A stretch of DNA of 64,000 nucleotides from Linanthus parryae (taxonomy: Eukaryota; Streptophyta; Magnoliopsida; Ericales; Polemoniaceae): positions 14,297,735 to 14,361,734 of the forward strand of contig JALGPY010000013.1 in NCBI GenBank assembly GCA_023055425.1, read 5' to 3'. This document shows positions 11,831-23,031 of this stretch, in pieces. Numbering within the stretch: position 1 is the first letter of the stretch; each line of letters opens with the position of its first letter. The notes under the pieces are model-generated. The model saw only the letters and a list, made by a program, of their open reading frames with translations, did not search any database and was not told where the DNA came from. The position numbers were made by a program, and so were the translations under genes.

Positions 11831-13640
11831 TTTTTTTTTTCACAGACTTTTCTTTATTTTTTTTTGAGGAGAAATGATGCTTGTATAAATGCAATATTAG
11901 AGGTTGTTACCCCCTTTTACATTGTATTGCGAGGGCCCAAGGAGGGTTACTATCTAGCCAAATGTGTTTGTTTATTATGGACAAACCAAATCTAGCAAAT
12001 TCATGAGCTGCTATATTCGATTATCTATGAATATAAACAAAACTAACAAAATCAAAACGGAAGGCTAAGTTTCTGATTTCACGGAGAACATCACCGGCTT
12101 CAGACTTGTCCGGGTGAATTCTGGGATTGGCATTGATAGTGTGTATCACTGTTTTCGCATCCGACTCCATAATGAGGGCCTTAACTCCACAATCTTCTGC
12201 CATTAGGAGTCAATCTCTGAGCGCCAAGACCTCAGCTTCGTACGCCGACGACACTGTAGTAAGAGGTGTTGAGAAGGCTGAATTTAATTTCCCTTTGCTG
12301 TCTTTGAGAATCCTCCTGTCGCAGCCTTTCTCTCGGTGCTGAGCCATGATGCATCTGTGTTACATTTCAGAAACCCCGCTGGTGGCGTATTCCATGGTGA
12401 TATCGATGAAGGCATTGACATAGCAGGGCCTGAGATCGTTGAGGCCGAAAGAGTCAACTGATCTACCAGAAGCTAGACAGTTCGAAAGAGTTCCTCGGCG
12501 GATTGTCCCTTGTCGTAAGAAACCATAGCATTACGGTTACGCCATAGCACCGTGATGATAATGCAGAAAATCCTTCCATCACTTGGAGGCAACTAAGTGA
12601 AAAAATGGGAATCCAATCCTTAATATTACCAAATCTTTTTGAGAGAAAATCATTACCCATAAACTTCACCCAAACCCGTGAAGATAAATCGCAATCCATA
12701 AATAAATGTGTTACGGATTCTTGCTTGGCACGACAAACAGGGCTGATTGTTGAAATATCTTTCATGAACAAACATATCTTTGCTCGCGTCGTCAAAGAGT
12801 CTTGCGAAGGCCTCCATACTGTGTAAATCATCTTGGGTTGTACTTTAGTCTCCCACAAATGTTTCAGCCAAGATTGAGAGGAAGGTAAGGAGGAACCTTC
12901 ATGTGACGATAGAAAATTTTCTTTGCGCACCATTGAGTAACCTTTGGACATTGAAAATTCTGTCTACAGTATAGTGCCATCGAAGAGAGTCGGTCACTGA
13001 TTTCCTTGGTATGGGGACCCTTGTGATTTAGTCAAGCTCGGACTACAGTCCACTGGCCACGATAGCATCTGTATTCCAGGGTATGTCTGGTGCGATTAGG
13101 TCCGCGACTCTCAAATTGTGTGCAAGACATGGCTCAACAATAGGCCTTAACGTCGATTCTCACTTGAGCCATGGGTATTTTGTTGCTCTAATACTTGTTC
13201 CATCACAACTTTCCATCTGAGCCCCATTCGGACCAAATCTTTTGCACTAAGTATTGACCTCCACGCGAATGAGCTGTTTGAGTGGAAATTTGCATTCAAT
13301 ATGTCTGAGTTAGCGAAATATGTGGATCTAAAAACCCTGCTTACCAGCAAATCGGTGGACAGCAGTCTCCAAAATTGTTTAAATAAAAGAGAATCGTTGA
13401 AGTCCTCCGGGTCCTTGAAGCCTATGCCACCATCTTATTTTGAACGTTTAAGCTTTTCCCAAGCAACCCAGTTACCCCCTTTCCGATCTGTTTGCTTCCC
13501 CCAGAAAAATCAGCATGATAACATCTCGAGCTTGTTGCAAAGGGAGGAGGGAAGTTTGAAACAGCTCATCGTATACAATGGGATCGCTTGGATAACTCGT
13601 AGAGAGATCATCATTATTTTTTTCCCTAATAAATAGACAA
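11831..13640 (-). mobile_element. L1-type LINE 3' fragment with poly(A) tail
   Basis: Minus-strand non-LTR retrotransposon tail. T-rich runs at 11831-11865 on the plus strand are the poly(A) end of the insertion. The coding part is given as a separate pseudogene. The 5' part (endonuclease and reverse transcriptase core) is missing, which fits 5' truncation during insertion. Confidence 0.75.
12021..13560 (-). pseudogene. LINE ORF2 C-terminus: zf-RVT and RNase H domains
   Basis: Reading right to left, the pieces are in the usual order of plant L1 ORF2 C-termini. First comes a segment with GNWVAWEKLKRSK and GIGFKDPEDFNDSLLFKQFW (about 13470-13360). Then RVFRSTYFANSDIL and FAWRSILSAKDLVRMGLRW (13340-13205). 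Then the zinc-binding zf-RVT region SWLKHLWETKVQPKM with the spaced motif CRAKQESVTHLFMDC (about 12880-12690). Last is an RNase H fragment with YEAEVLALRD and MESDAKTVIHTIN (12250-12100). Stops and frame changes separate the blocks, for example after KLKRSK and in front of LLMAEDCG. The protein is not functional. Confidence 0.8.
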
Positions 13641-13889
13641 TTAAAAATTGTACTATATTAAATGGTCTGTTTTTGAAATTGTAGTATATTACATAGTTAA
13701 TCTATGAGTTTTTCTTCTAATTAGACAGATAATTATCAAGTAATTAAAATCTTAAATAAAAGATAACTCATAAATAGGAAAGAATTATCTAAGTACACAT
13801 ACGAAAGTTATTATTCTTGCCAGTATCACTTAATTTATATTTTATATTTTATTCTTTAACTTTTTTTTAGGAACCCGGTTCCCCTAAAA
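13641..13889. other. AT-rich spacer, no gene seen
   Basis: Very AT-rich sequence between the LINE fragment and the satellite. I see no feature in it. Confidence 0.5.
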
Positions 13890-14640
13890 TTATTTTCTGC
13901 GGTTCAACGACCCACTTGCAGCACTTAACGGAAACGGCCATAATTTTTTGTGATAATATCTGATGCGCACACCGCCAAGTGTTTTAGAAAATAGACTCGT
14001 GGGGATTTCTAGCAAGCACAAGCTCATAGTCTAGTTATGAGTTGATGAAATCATTTTTTTATGTAAAGTCGGCCAAAATATTAGTTTTTGTGAACAAACG
14101 ACCCACTTGCGGCACTCAACGAAAACATGCATAATTCTTTGTGAGTATCCGATTCGCGCACCATTTAATGTTTTAGAAACTAGATTCGTGGTGCTTTCTA
14201 GCGAGCTCAAGCTCGTAGTCTAGTTATGTGACAATGAAATCAGTTTTATGTAAATTCGGCCAAAATATTGAGTTTTTTGCGAATCAACAACCCACTTGCG
14301 GCACTTAACGGAAACGGCCATAATGATTTGTGAGAATATCCGATTCGCGCACCGTCAGGTGTTTTACCAACTAGATTTGCGGGACTTTCTAGCGAGCTCA
14401 AGCTTGTAGTCTAGTTATGAGCCAATCAAATTAGTTTGTTTAATGTAAAGTCGGCCAAAATATTGAGTTTTTTGCGAATCAACAACCCACTTGCGGCTTT
14501 TAACGGAAACGGTCATAATTCATCGCGAGAATATCTGATTTGCGCACTGTCAAGTATTTTAGAAACTAGACTCGGTGGCGATTTCTAGCGAGCTCAAGAT
14601 CCCGGGGCTTTTAGCGAGATCAAGCTTTGCCATAAGGTGA
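13890..14640. repeat. ~190-bp tandem satellite, about four monomers
   Basis: The block CCCACTTGC(A/G)GC recurs at 13911, 14102, 14291 and 14486, a period of 189-195 bp. Other shared blocks are CGGAAACGGCCATAAT, TTCTAGCGAGCTCAAGCT, TAGTCTAGTTATG and TCGGCCAAAATATT. Monomers differ at roughly 10-20 percent of positions, and the last one is broken near 14590 with a short duplicated GAGCTCAAG/GAGATCAAG block. The length is in the nucleosomal range typical of plant satellites. Confidence 0.9.
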
Positions 14641-15321
14641 AACCTGAGATATTATATTTGAGAAAATAAATTTTGGTCTAAAGTGATCCAGTACTAGTGT
14701 GATCCTAACAGTAGTCTGAAAAACGTCGTATGCACACACAAAATTATATAGTACACAAATAAAATATTAACAAGGTCTAATAGAACTTCCAAAATATCTA
14801 TGACCATCGCCATTTCTAACAAAGTTACATTAATATCGAAGATATTCCATTTGCATAGTTGTTTGTTTGTCCTATATCATGTTCACCATCGTCTGTAGAG
14901 CCCATCGAACACTGCAATAAGAGTCAAAATACTATGAATATACTTCAGAAAAATGTGTAATGATAAGCATGTAGTAGCAATGGTTAATACTTTACCCTTA
15001 AGTAATTCCGTGAATGTCATTTGTCGATGAGACCACTAATTGTTAGTTGGTATACTACAATCCAATATTGATGAAGATCATTGGCTACTTATAGGACATG
15101 TATCAACCTGTAGGCATGGTATAAAAAATTAGTGGATACATAATTCTTAGAATTGGAATGAGTTCGATCAACATTCAAAACAAACCTGATTGGGGACATT
15201 CAGTTAATGACTCTTAACTGCATTGTTGATATTGTGTTGTAAGTGTCTTTGAGTCTTTTGTAACTCGTCATCCAATGCAGAGGTCACCTACAAATATTAA
15301 TATATTGTCAACTAACTATTT
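14641..15321. other. no gene seen
   Basis: AT-rich sequence between the satellite and the FAR1-like C-terminus. It could include 3' untranslated sequence of that transposase. I recognise nothing specific. Confidence 0.4.
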
Positions 15322-15757
15322 TTATCTTATACGTTTTATATGATGAATGTGTACCTTTGATTTTTTAGCTCGTGGCTTTCTCTTTTTTTGTATCTTTATT
15401 GGATCTTTAAGCATTTTTGGGGGACGTCCGACTGTAGCTTTTTTATTTACCCAACGAATAGATTGCATATAAATAGCAGAACCCTCAATCGGTTCTGCCT
15501 CACAAATAGGTATACTTTGACTTCCCAAGTTTGATACACCTTCCAAATAATTTGAGCAACACTGCTTCTTCATTTCTTGTAGTTCCTTAAATAATTTAAT
15601 TGGACAACGAATCGCAAGCATGCGCGCACATATTTTTCTCCTCGGCAGCAAGTGCTACAACTTCATGGTAATCCTGACCCAAATAGACATATCGTCTTGC
15701 CATAAACTCTTCAGTATTCTCCTGACTTTCTTTTCCATGATTATCAGTATTCTCTTT
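15322..15757 (-). pseudogene. FAR1/MULE transposase, C-terminal fragment
   Basis: The C-terminal part of the FAR1-related transposase whose middle lies at 24891-26122. The upper end reads ENTEEFMARRYVYLGQDYHE; after a frame change the tail reads KKATVGRPPKMLKDP followed by a Lys/Arg-rich stretch (KKRKPRAKKSKV), which is the usual tail of FAR1/FHY3 relatives. The Athila-like element is inserted exactly at 15757/15758, separating this piece from the SWIM-type region. Stops and frameshifts make it non-functional. It is either a decayed Mutator-like transposon gene or a dead FAR1 paralogue; the lesions cannot tell which. Confidence 0.7.
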
Positions 15758-16965
15758 TGTCGATGAATTAAAATTGCATGTTCTATTATATTGATGAACT
15801 CTTCATAACTTTTTAATATGTGTAATCAATCTATTTCATCTCTCTTTCGAGACTTATGCTTGTTTTCGTAGTTTTGGTTGCTTTTAGCTAGTTTTGTAGG
15901 CAAAGAAATGCTTTGGAATACTAGAGGTTAGCTTGGGAGAGCTTAAATGATGGAGTAAAGAGAGTTGGAGGGCTAAGAGACATAAGGAAGGAATTAGAAG
16001 CGCCTAATTTGATGACTTAAGGGCCCAAAGTGAAGAAGAAAATGAAAGTTAGAGGCCAAGATTGAAGACAAACCAAGTATGAAGGCTTAAGTCACGTTCA
16101 AGGGTAAAAGAGAGAAATTTTTAACGGATTTGGGGTTGTAGGTGGCTTTTTCTAAATTTCTTAAGAGCTGACTTGAAGAGATATAACAACAAGGGGGTGA
16201 TTTGGGCCTTTGTTTCAAGCGTTGGGGGAATTTTAAAGCCCCCAACAAACAAAAGGGGGAAAATTGCAATTTTACCGAAACAACCAAGCACCAGTTGGTG
16301 TTTTTTCTCTCTTCCCGACGCCAAACACAGAGATACCCACGTTCTTCCATTGTTGCTTCACCCAAGCTATTGCCAAGAGCCAAAACCCCTTCAAATCTTC
16401 ACCAAATTGGTCCCAAAATGCTCCCTAGACCTCAAGCTTTCTTCTAGAACCATCAATTCGGCCCAAGACACAACAAATCAAAAAAGCCCCAATTCGACCT
16501 ACGGTTCATGAAGGTTCCAAAAATCAATGATGGAGATGGATTGGGATGAATTGGAGGGTAGGGATTCATCCTTGGACGATAAGAAACCCTTCTGCAACCT
16601 CTATATAAGCGGAAGATGAACATTGAAGAGGCCTCTCTCCCACTTCACGGAAATTTTGACCGAACCTCTCTCTCGGCCTTGGCCGATTTCTGGGTTTCTA
16701 ATGGTGATTCCGAGCTCTCTATGAGCTATCTCGGAGCCAATAACAACCTTAGAGTTGGGGGGTCCCGGATTTATGGTGTTCTTCATCTTGTTCATCATTG
16801 TTCTTATCTTGTTCCTCATTTTTTGGGTTATTTGGCTAATTTTAGTTGATTTAGTGAATAATTACATGTGTGAGATCTCTCTTTCCCAATCCTTATGTAC
16901 TCGACCCCGTTCTTACTCGGGTACTACTTGAATCGATATCCTTTACTTGGGATCTTCGTCGAACA
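15758..16965 (+). repeat. 5' LTR of Athila-like element (internally deleted)
   Basis: Matches 23032-24890 closely, for example GGCAAAGA(A/C)ATGCTTTGGAATAC and GATGGAGTAAAGAGAGTTGG. It lacks about 680 bp present in the 3' LTR: the join is at about 16866, where AATTACAT runs straight into GTGTGAGATC. The end GTCGAACA lies just before the primer site. Confidence 0.85.
16601..16610 (+). promoter_or_regulatory. TATA box in Athila-like 5' LTR
   Basis: CTATATAAGC is conserved in both LTRs (second copy at 23883-23892), about 840 bp into each, as expected for the LTR promoter. Confidence 0.6.
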
Positions 16966-16971
16966 AGTTTT

Positions 16972-16986
16972 TGGCGCCGTTGCCGG
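16972..16986 (+). other. primer binding site, tRNA-Asp type
   Basis: TGGCGCCGTTGCCGG lies seven bases after the 5' LTR end. Athila/Tat lineages of plant gypsy elements use this tRNA-Asp complementary sequence to start reverse transcription. Confidence 0.85.
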
Positions 16987-17207
16987 CCGGCATTGGTGCT
17001 AAGAGGACTTTACTCTTTAGTTACTTTCTTGTTTTTTTTGGATACGCTTGAAAAAAATCCGGGTTCATATTTGAACTTAGGAACAAAAAAAAAGGTGAAA
17101 AGTAAAAAAATCACAAAAACATACTCTTAGCTTGTGTTCATCTATTAGTGGTAGTATTAGCTTAAAGCCATTCCAACGTTTCAAGCTCTCTTGATAGCTT
17201 TGAAATT

Positions 17208-18960
17208 ATGGAGGAAGATGATGGGCATAGTAGCAACAACGAAATGATGCCATTTCGTACACTTAGAGATTTGATGCATCCATATAGACAAATTTCACCT
17301 TCTTGATTTGTGGTTCCTCTGAATGAAAGAAATTTTAAAGTTAAACCGGGTACAATTGAACTTTTGCCCATGTATCAAGGCCTAGAGGCCGAGAGTGCCT
17401 ACTCTCATCTTAAGGATTTTTGTGACTTTTCTTAAACGGTTTATTGTAATGGTGTTTCTAGCAACACTATCAAACTTAGGTTGTTTCCTTTCTATTTGAA
17501 GGATAAAGCCAAATTATGGCTTCACTCCTTGAGACCTAGGACGATAGGCACTTGAATAATTGGAGAAAGAATTTCTCAAGAAATTTTTCTCCACTTATAA
17601 GACTAATGCCATAAAAAGGTAAATTGCGACTTTTTGTGTTAAGGAGGGAGATCCACTTCTCCAAGCTTGGGAACGCTTCAAGGATCTCTTCATTGCTTGT
17701 CCTCATAATGGATTTGAAACTTGGAGATTGATTAGCTCCTTTTATGATGGTTTTCCATCCAACCAAAAACACACAATCGAGTCCATGAGTGGGGGAAATT
17801 TCTTTTCAAAAGGTGTAGATGAGGGGTGAGAATGTATAGATGAGATTCGTGAAAAAGTCCAATCTTGGGACATCAATGAGCCTTCAAAAGAAGTGTCTTC
17901 TAAGCTTTAAAGTAGCGTGCATTACCTTAAGTATAAGAATGATGCATTGTGGTCTTTTTAAAGTGATTCTCATGAGTTAGGCAATTGTCCCGACTTCCTA
18001 AGAGAAGGGAAAAATTTCCATCTCAACCTCAACAAAACCCAAGGGACTAAAGCTTCAACCATGTGGAGCATGCTAAGACCATCACCGTTTTGAGAAATGA
18101 GAAAGTTGTTGATAATAGACTTATAAGTGGGGAGTCCAATAAAAATGAGGGAAAAGAGTGTGAGAAGAGTGGTAACCAAGAGAGAGTTGTTGACTCGCAA
18201 GAGACAAAGAAGAGTCTTGACAAAGGGAAAGAAGTGGTTGATAATGAAGAAATTAGAATTGTTCTACCATTTCCCCAAAGACTAGTGGCCAATAAGATGA
18301 AAGCAAGTCACCAATACATCCTTGAGACATTTGAAAATGTCCAGATAAATATTCCTCTCTTGGATTCTATCAAGCAAATTCCGGCTTATGCCAAATTTCT
18401 CAAGGGGTTGTGCACTTTCAATAGAACTCTTCAAGTGAGAAAGAAGACATTTCTCACCGAGAAAGTGAGCTCAATGCTCCAACATAACCTCACTCCTAAG
18501 TATAAAGATCCGGTTTCACCTACTATCACTTGCACCACTGGAGAACATAAAATTCACAACTCTTTGTTGGATTTGAGTGCAAGTGTAAATCTTCTTCCAT
18601 ACTCGGTGTATGAGGAATTGGATTGGGTGAGTTGAAACCCACAAGAGTGACTCTCCAATTGGCGGATAGGTCCACTAGAGTCCCTAAAGGTATCATTGAG
18701 GATGTGTTGGTTCAAGTGAACCAATGCTACTTTCCGGTAGGTTTTATTGTTTTAGACACCTCTACTTTTGCTAGTGGCACATCCTCCATTCCCATCATCT
18801 TAGGAAGACCATTTCTTACTACATCTAATGTAATAATAAATTTTTGGAGTGGTATGATGAATATTACATTTGGGAACATGGCGTTAGAGCTTAATATTCT
18901 TAATGCATGTATTCACCCAAAATTAGAAGATGATGATGATGATGTATGTGAAGTGAGTTG
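17208..18960 (+). pseudogene. gag and aspartic protease of Athila-like element (broken)
   Basis: Starts at ATG 17208 (MEEDDGHSSNNEM). Recognisable gag sequence includes RTLRDLMHPYRQISPS, VKPGTIELLPMYQGLE and KLRLFPFYLKDKAKLW, which belong to the retrotransposon gag family of Athila elements. After several stops and frameshifts (17300-18060) a clean frame runs 18063-18635 and ends at the protease: DLSASVNLLPYSVYEELDW, with the catalytic Asp kept. The rest of the protease continues in another frame at 18623-18960 (VTLQLADRSTRVPKGIIEDV, IILGRPFLTTSN). A frameshift therefore falls just after the active site. It ends with a run of Asp (DDDDD) and then a stop. Confidence 0.85.
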
Positions 18961-19935
18961 AGTTGAATCGTGTGTTGAAGATGTTTATACTCTAGATACA
19001 TGTTCCAATGGAATGGGTGAGATTATTTTGCAAGATTAAGACTTTTTATGTGAAGACAATAGCATTTTCTCATCATTGCTCATGAGTGAGGAATTTAATG
19101 TGGATGATTCGGTTAGTCTTGTTAGTCAACTTAATCTTGTGAAGCCTCCTAGAGAGTCTACTCATGAGCATTCTAGTATTGATATTGATTTACATGAGCA
19201 AATAGAGTTGCCTTCCGTAGTAAGGGAACCTCCTATTTGTGATTTGAAACCCCATCATGTATAATTGAAATATGCATGTTTAGGGGTTGATGATAATCTT
19301 ACTTGCATGAATAGTGAACATGACTTGTTTTGTGATGACTCAGAGGACATTCAAGGAGAACCCCCTGCAATAGAAATTGTGGAGGGACCTCCAAGTAAGT
19401 TGGGGGGTTCAAGTATGCTTGGTGAAAAGTTTGAGAAAATTTGTCACATTTCTCCCATAAATCATGTTGAAAATGCATCTCTTTTTATGAAAAATGAATG
19501 GGAGTGAGATATAGAGGGAATTGAGAGATTGTTGGATGAAATATATTGTGATCATGAGTCCAAAAATGAGTGTAAAATGGATTTTGGTAGTCAAAATATC
19601 CTCCATATTGAAGGCATGCCACTTTCTAGTGGTAAAGATCCTCCTCTAGATTTTTCTCATGATTTATCTATCACTTCAAATTTTATTGAGAAGCCAAGTT
19701 TACTTGGCCTAGTGTGATGTCTCTTGTACTCTCCTTGAAAATAGCATTTTGAAAAATTTATGTGAAAAACAAAAATGTGCTATTTTTATCAAGAAGAAAG
19801 ATTTCAAATCCATGCATTTTGATTTACTTGATCCGGGTATAGGCTTCCCAATTTCTATGCTTGAGAATGTGACAACGGTCGAGTTAAAAGAAGATTTGAG
19901 AATGCAAAGAATGAAAGAGGGGTAATTTGACACTA
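18961..19935 (+). pseudogene. degenerate coding remnant after protease, function unknown
   Basis: Consecutive open pieces on the plus strand (19076-19264, 19265-19507, 19529-19717, then to 19923) are separated only by single stops, so a long frame probably existed. ICDLKPHHV then LKYACLG resembles the segment that normally joins protease to reverse transcriptase in Athila polyproteins, but no RT follows. The remaining acidic sequence (for example DSEDIQGEPPAIEIVEG) is unrecognised. It may be an element-specific protein or the product of an old replacement of pol. Confidence 0.45.
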
Positions 19936-21347
19936 CACATGTTCATAGTAATAGGCAAGCTTGCCTAGACTACAAGAAATTAAAAGTGCCATGAATTGAC
20001 TTCTCCCCTTTAGAAGTCACGTGTTGTACATAAATAAATAAGTTTATCTCTATTTCTTGCCGTTTTTTTTCTTTCTTTTTTCTCTTTTCTATTTGCATTT
20101 AGTAGGTTGGTCTTGGAGGAACATGGTTGGTGCTTGGTGACCAAAGATGTGTACGAGGTCTCTCTATTCCTTTATATCTTGCTAAATTTTGCTTGTTCTT
20201 CCGTTGTTCCAACACATTGACGACAATGTCAAATATTAGTTGGGCGGTGAAGTAGACTTATTTCTTAATTAAATGGTTACTTGCATGGTTATTCTATCAT
20301 TAGGGATTTGCATGAAAAATAAAAAAAAATAAAAAAAATGAAAACAGTGAAGATCTAAAAAAATTGAAAAAATTGAAAAAGAAAAAGTGTGTGAACCTTT
20401 CATGAGAAGCATCACTCTTTTCCCATGTCAAACCCATAGATTTTTTTATTTATTTTCTTTTTTAGTTTTATTTATTTTAACCTTTTATCTTGAGTCTATA
20501 TTTTATTTTCTTCTTTGATGAGATTTATTGAGTCTTAGAAAGTTTTAGTTGAGTCACTTATAAAAAAAAAAAATGAGAAGAAAAATGAAAAATGAAAAAA
20601 AAATGAAGAAAGTGAAAAGGGGGAATTTTATGAAGCTAGATGTTTTCAAATAATGATATCTCTAAGTCCATATTATTTTTGATTTATTTTGATAAGGAAT
20701 TTTTTGCATATACTCAATACATCTACACCAATATCCCACATTCCGCGATCTCATGCGTTTTCACAAAGCGACACACTAAATTTACGTTTCATGTTTAAGT
20801 CCTTCAAACTAAGTTGATCACATAAACGTTGGTGTCTTCTACTTTGAAAAATGGTGTATTCTCTAAAGATATTTGAACTAAAAAAAAAGATTTAATTCTC
20901 ATTATTTTTTTGGCGGTGGAAACTTGTAGCCCATTGGAGTGGTGGTGACCACGACACACTATGTGATGCCTAAGAAATAGAGGGGTGTTCGGGCATAAAT
21001 GTCATGCCACCACCTAGATAGCTCCCTTGGTTTAGGTTAAAAATCCCACTCGCTTGTATATTCATCTCTTTTGTTGTGGGTATTGGAGAACCTTGGATTA
21101 TAGGTGGACATGTGTGGGGAAAAATTTTTTAATGCTAAAACCTCCAAAAATGAGGAAATAATTGCACCACCTCCCAAAAAAAATCCACAAAAGGATCATA
21201 CAAGGCCACAACCATTCCCCCCCCCCCTTCTAAAAAAATGTATTCAAAGCTTTGGAGGTCCATCCTACATGGGTGATTTTTAATAAGTATGAGAATGGCT
21301 AGTTTCATGCGATCCTTGTTTTTGAATGCATACTTTCTTGCAAACTA
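19936..21347 (+). other. non-coding 3' interior of Athila-like element
   Basis: No gene. It contains A-rich low-complexity stretches (20310-20395, 20560-20620), a C10 run near 21220 and a GGCGGTGGAAACTTGTAG block near 20912. It ends at the target duplication of the solo LTR. Confidence 0.5.
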
Positions 21348-21352
21348 GACTT

Positions 21353-22697
21353 TGTTGGAATAGGTGCCCTAGAGGCAATCTATATTTAGTATGAACAATG
21401 TTTTGGCTAGAATATTCATTTATTAATTATTGTGATATGTAATATAATGAAGTCCTTAGATACAATGTTTTGTATATCTTAAATATCCCTAGTCCATTAT
21501 ATTAGTTAATAGGACGATCAAATACAAACTAGTATGTGTGTAGATTGATATGGAGATATCAAGTCTAACACATAGGTATGCATTAGGAGTAATGGCATAT
21601 TGGATTGACCGACGACGAGAAGGATACATTAGATTATGTTAAATTCACAATCGCTTCTCGTAGTGCCAATTATATTATAATCCTTATACTTGAAGTCACT
21701 AGATACTCTAGTTGTGGAATATCATGCTTTGATGTTATATAACGTTGCGCCTTAACCGGGGATGTAGAGAGGATTTGTCCCTCCGACAAAATGGGAGAAA
21801 ATATCCATGGCCACTCGAGGGATGGTGCTTATTGAATGTCTGGCCAGACTCAGATAAATCAATGTGGAGATATTGATGTTATCTGCCTGCGTAATCATAT
21901 TCCCAGGATCGAGAAACTATGGATTGGATATACGAGTGTGACTATTATGTCTAGTGTCCAATCCGGATATGGAGACAAAGGGATAATACAATATGTGATA
22001 ATGGGCACAAGGTTTGTCGGGATCACTGACTTATTTCTATTATTTGGGTGGCATGGATGTGTTGCTAGACACTGCTCCATGTTAGTAATAAGTTACTACC
22101 AACTAAGTAGAAACCTATGGGGTCACACATTGAATGGATTAAATTGGATATAAGTATTAATTAGTTGGACTAATTAATAAAAGGATCATAACGCAACCAC
22201 AAACAAACTTAGTGGGACTAATTTGCATGTGGGATAATCCATGTGAGGACATGATTAGTCTTGGGGCCTTTATGTAGTTAATAAAGAGTTATGAATATAT
22301 AAAGGATCTCTAGCTTGTTAATTCTCTACACAATTCATTATTTGAGAGAACATAACAAGCAAGAGAGAGAGAGACAAGGAAGAAGGCCGAAGCCCTCAAC
22401 CACGTCCGTCCCCTTTGTCGTCGGCCACACCAAGGCGAGGCCTTGGTGCTCCGTTTTGCGTGATCATCTTCCTCCTTATTCTGTTGCTAGAACATCGCGG
22501 TGAGAAGGAATCCAATCAAGATCTAAGGTGTAGATATTCATAGAGACAAAGATACTATTCTTCGTGTGATCTCCCAAACCAAGGTACACATCTTCGATGC
22601 TATTATCATGTTATGATAACTCTTCCTGTGATCCTTGGTGGGCTTTAAGTAGGAATTTTTCGTTATTTCGCTGCGTTACCTACGTCAAAACGCAACA
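21353..22697 (+). mobile_element. solo LTR of a Ty1/copia element with target duplication
   Basis: A 1345-bp LTR starts TGTTGGAATAGGTGCCC and ends AACGCAACA, flanked on both sides by GACTT (21348-21352 and 22698-22702). No internal sequence remains, so it arose by LTR-LTR recombination. It belongs to the same family as the LTRs at 27212, 32811 and 35037. A TATA motif (ATATATAAAG) is at about 22294-22303. Confidence 0.95.
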
Positions 22698-22702
22698 GAC
22701 TT

Positions 22703-23027
22703 AACTAAACAAATTTCGTGGTTCTCATGAGTCACCTTCTACCAAACACCGCCCACATTTGTATGAGTATATGCTTAGACGTCCATAGGTTTATTTCTCA
22801 ATCTTTTTGGACTTTGAGAATTTATTGAGGAAACATTTGTGCATTCTTCTTTTTCCCCCCACCGAATAAATTAAACGTAGCTAGTAATCTTTAGGATTTT
22901 ATTTTCTCTGGGTACTCAATTAGGATAGTTGAGTGTGTGTCTCTCATGATTGGTTCTTCCCTAGTTTACTACTTTTTATCGCTCTCTTTGCTCGACAACG
23001 AGCAAAAGCCTATTTGGGGGGGGGGGG
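22703..23027 (+). other. Athila-like 3' untranslated region and polypurine tract
   Basis: The interior resumes after the solo LTR. An inverted pair GCTCGACAACGAGC (22989-23002) lies shortly before TTTGGGGGGGGGGGG; the G12 run at 23016-23027 is the primer for plus-strand synthesis and sits 4 bp from the 3' LTR. Confidence 0.75.
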
Positions 23028-23031
23028 TTTG

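Noticed and set aside
13890..14640. Possible CRISPR-like array
   Set aside because: Contiguous ~190-bp satellite monomers without unique spacers, in a plant genome.
23016..23027. G12 run as an assembly gap or sequencing error
   Set aside because: It sits exactly where the polypurine tract of a gypsy element belongs, 4 bp before the LTR. The length may be inexact but the tract is real.
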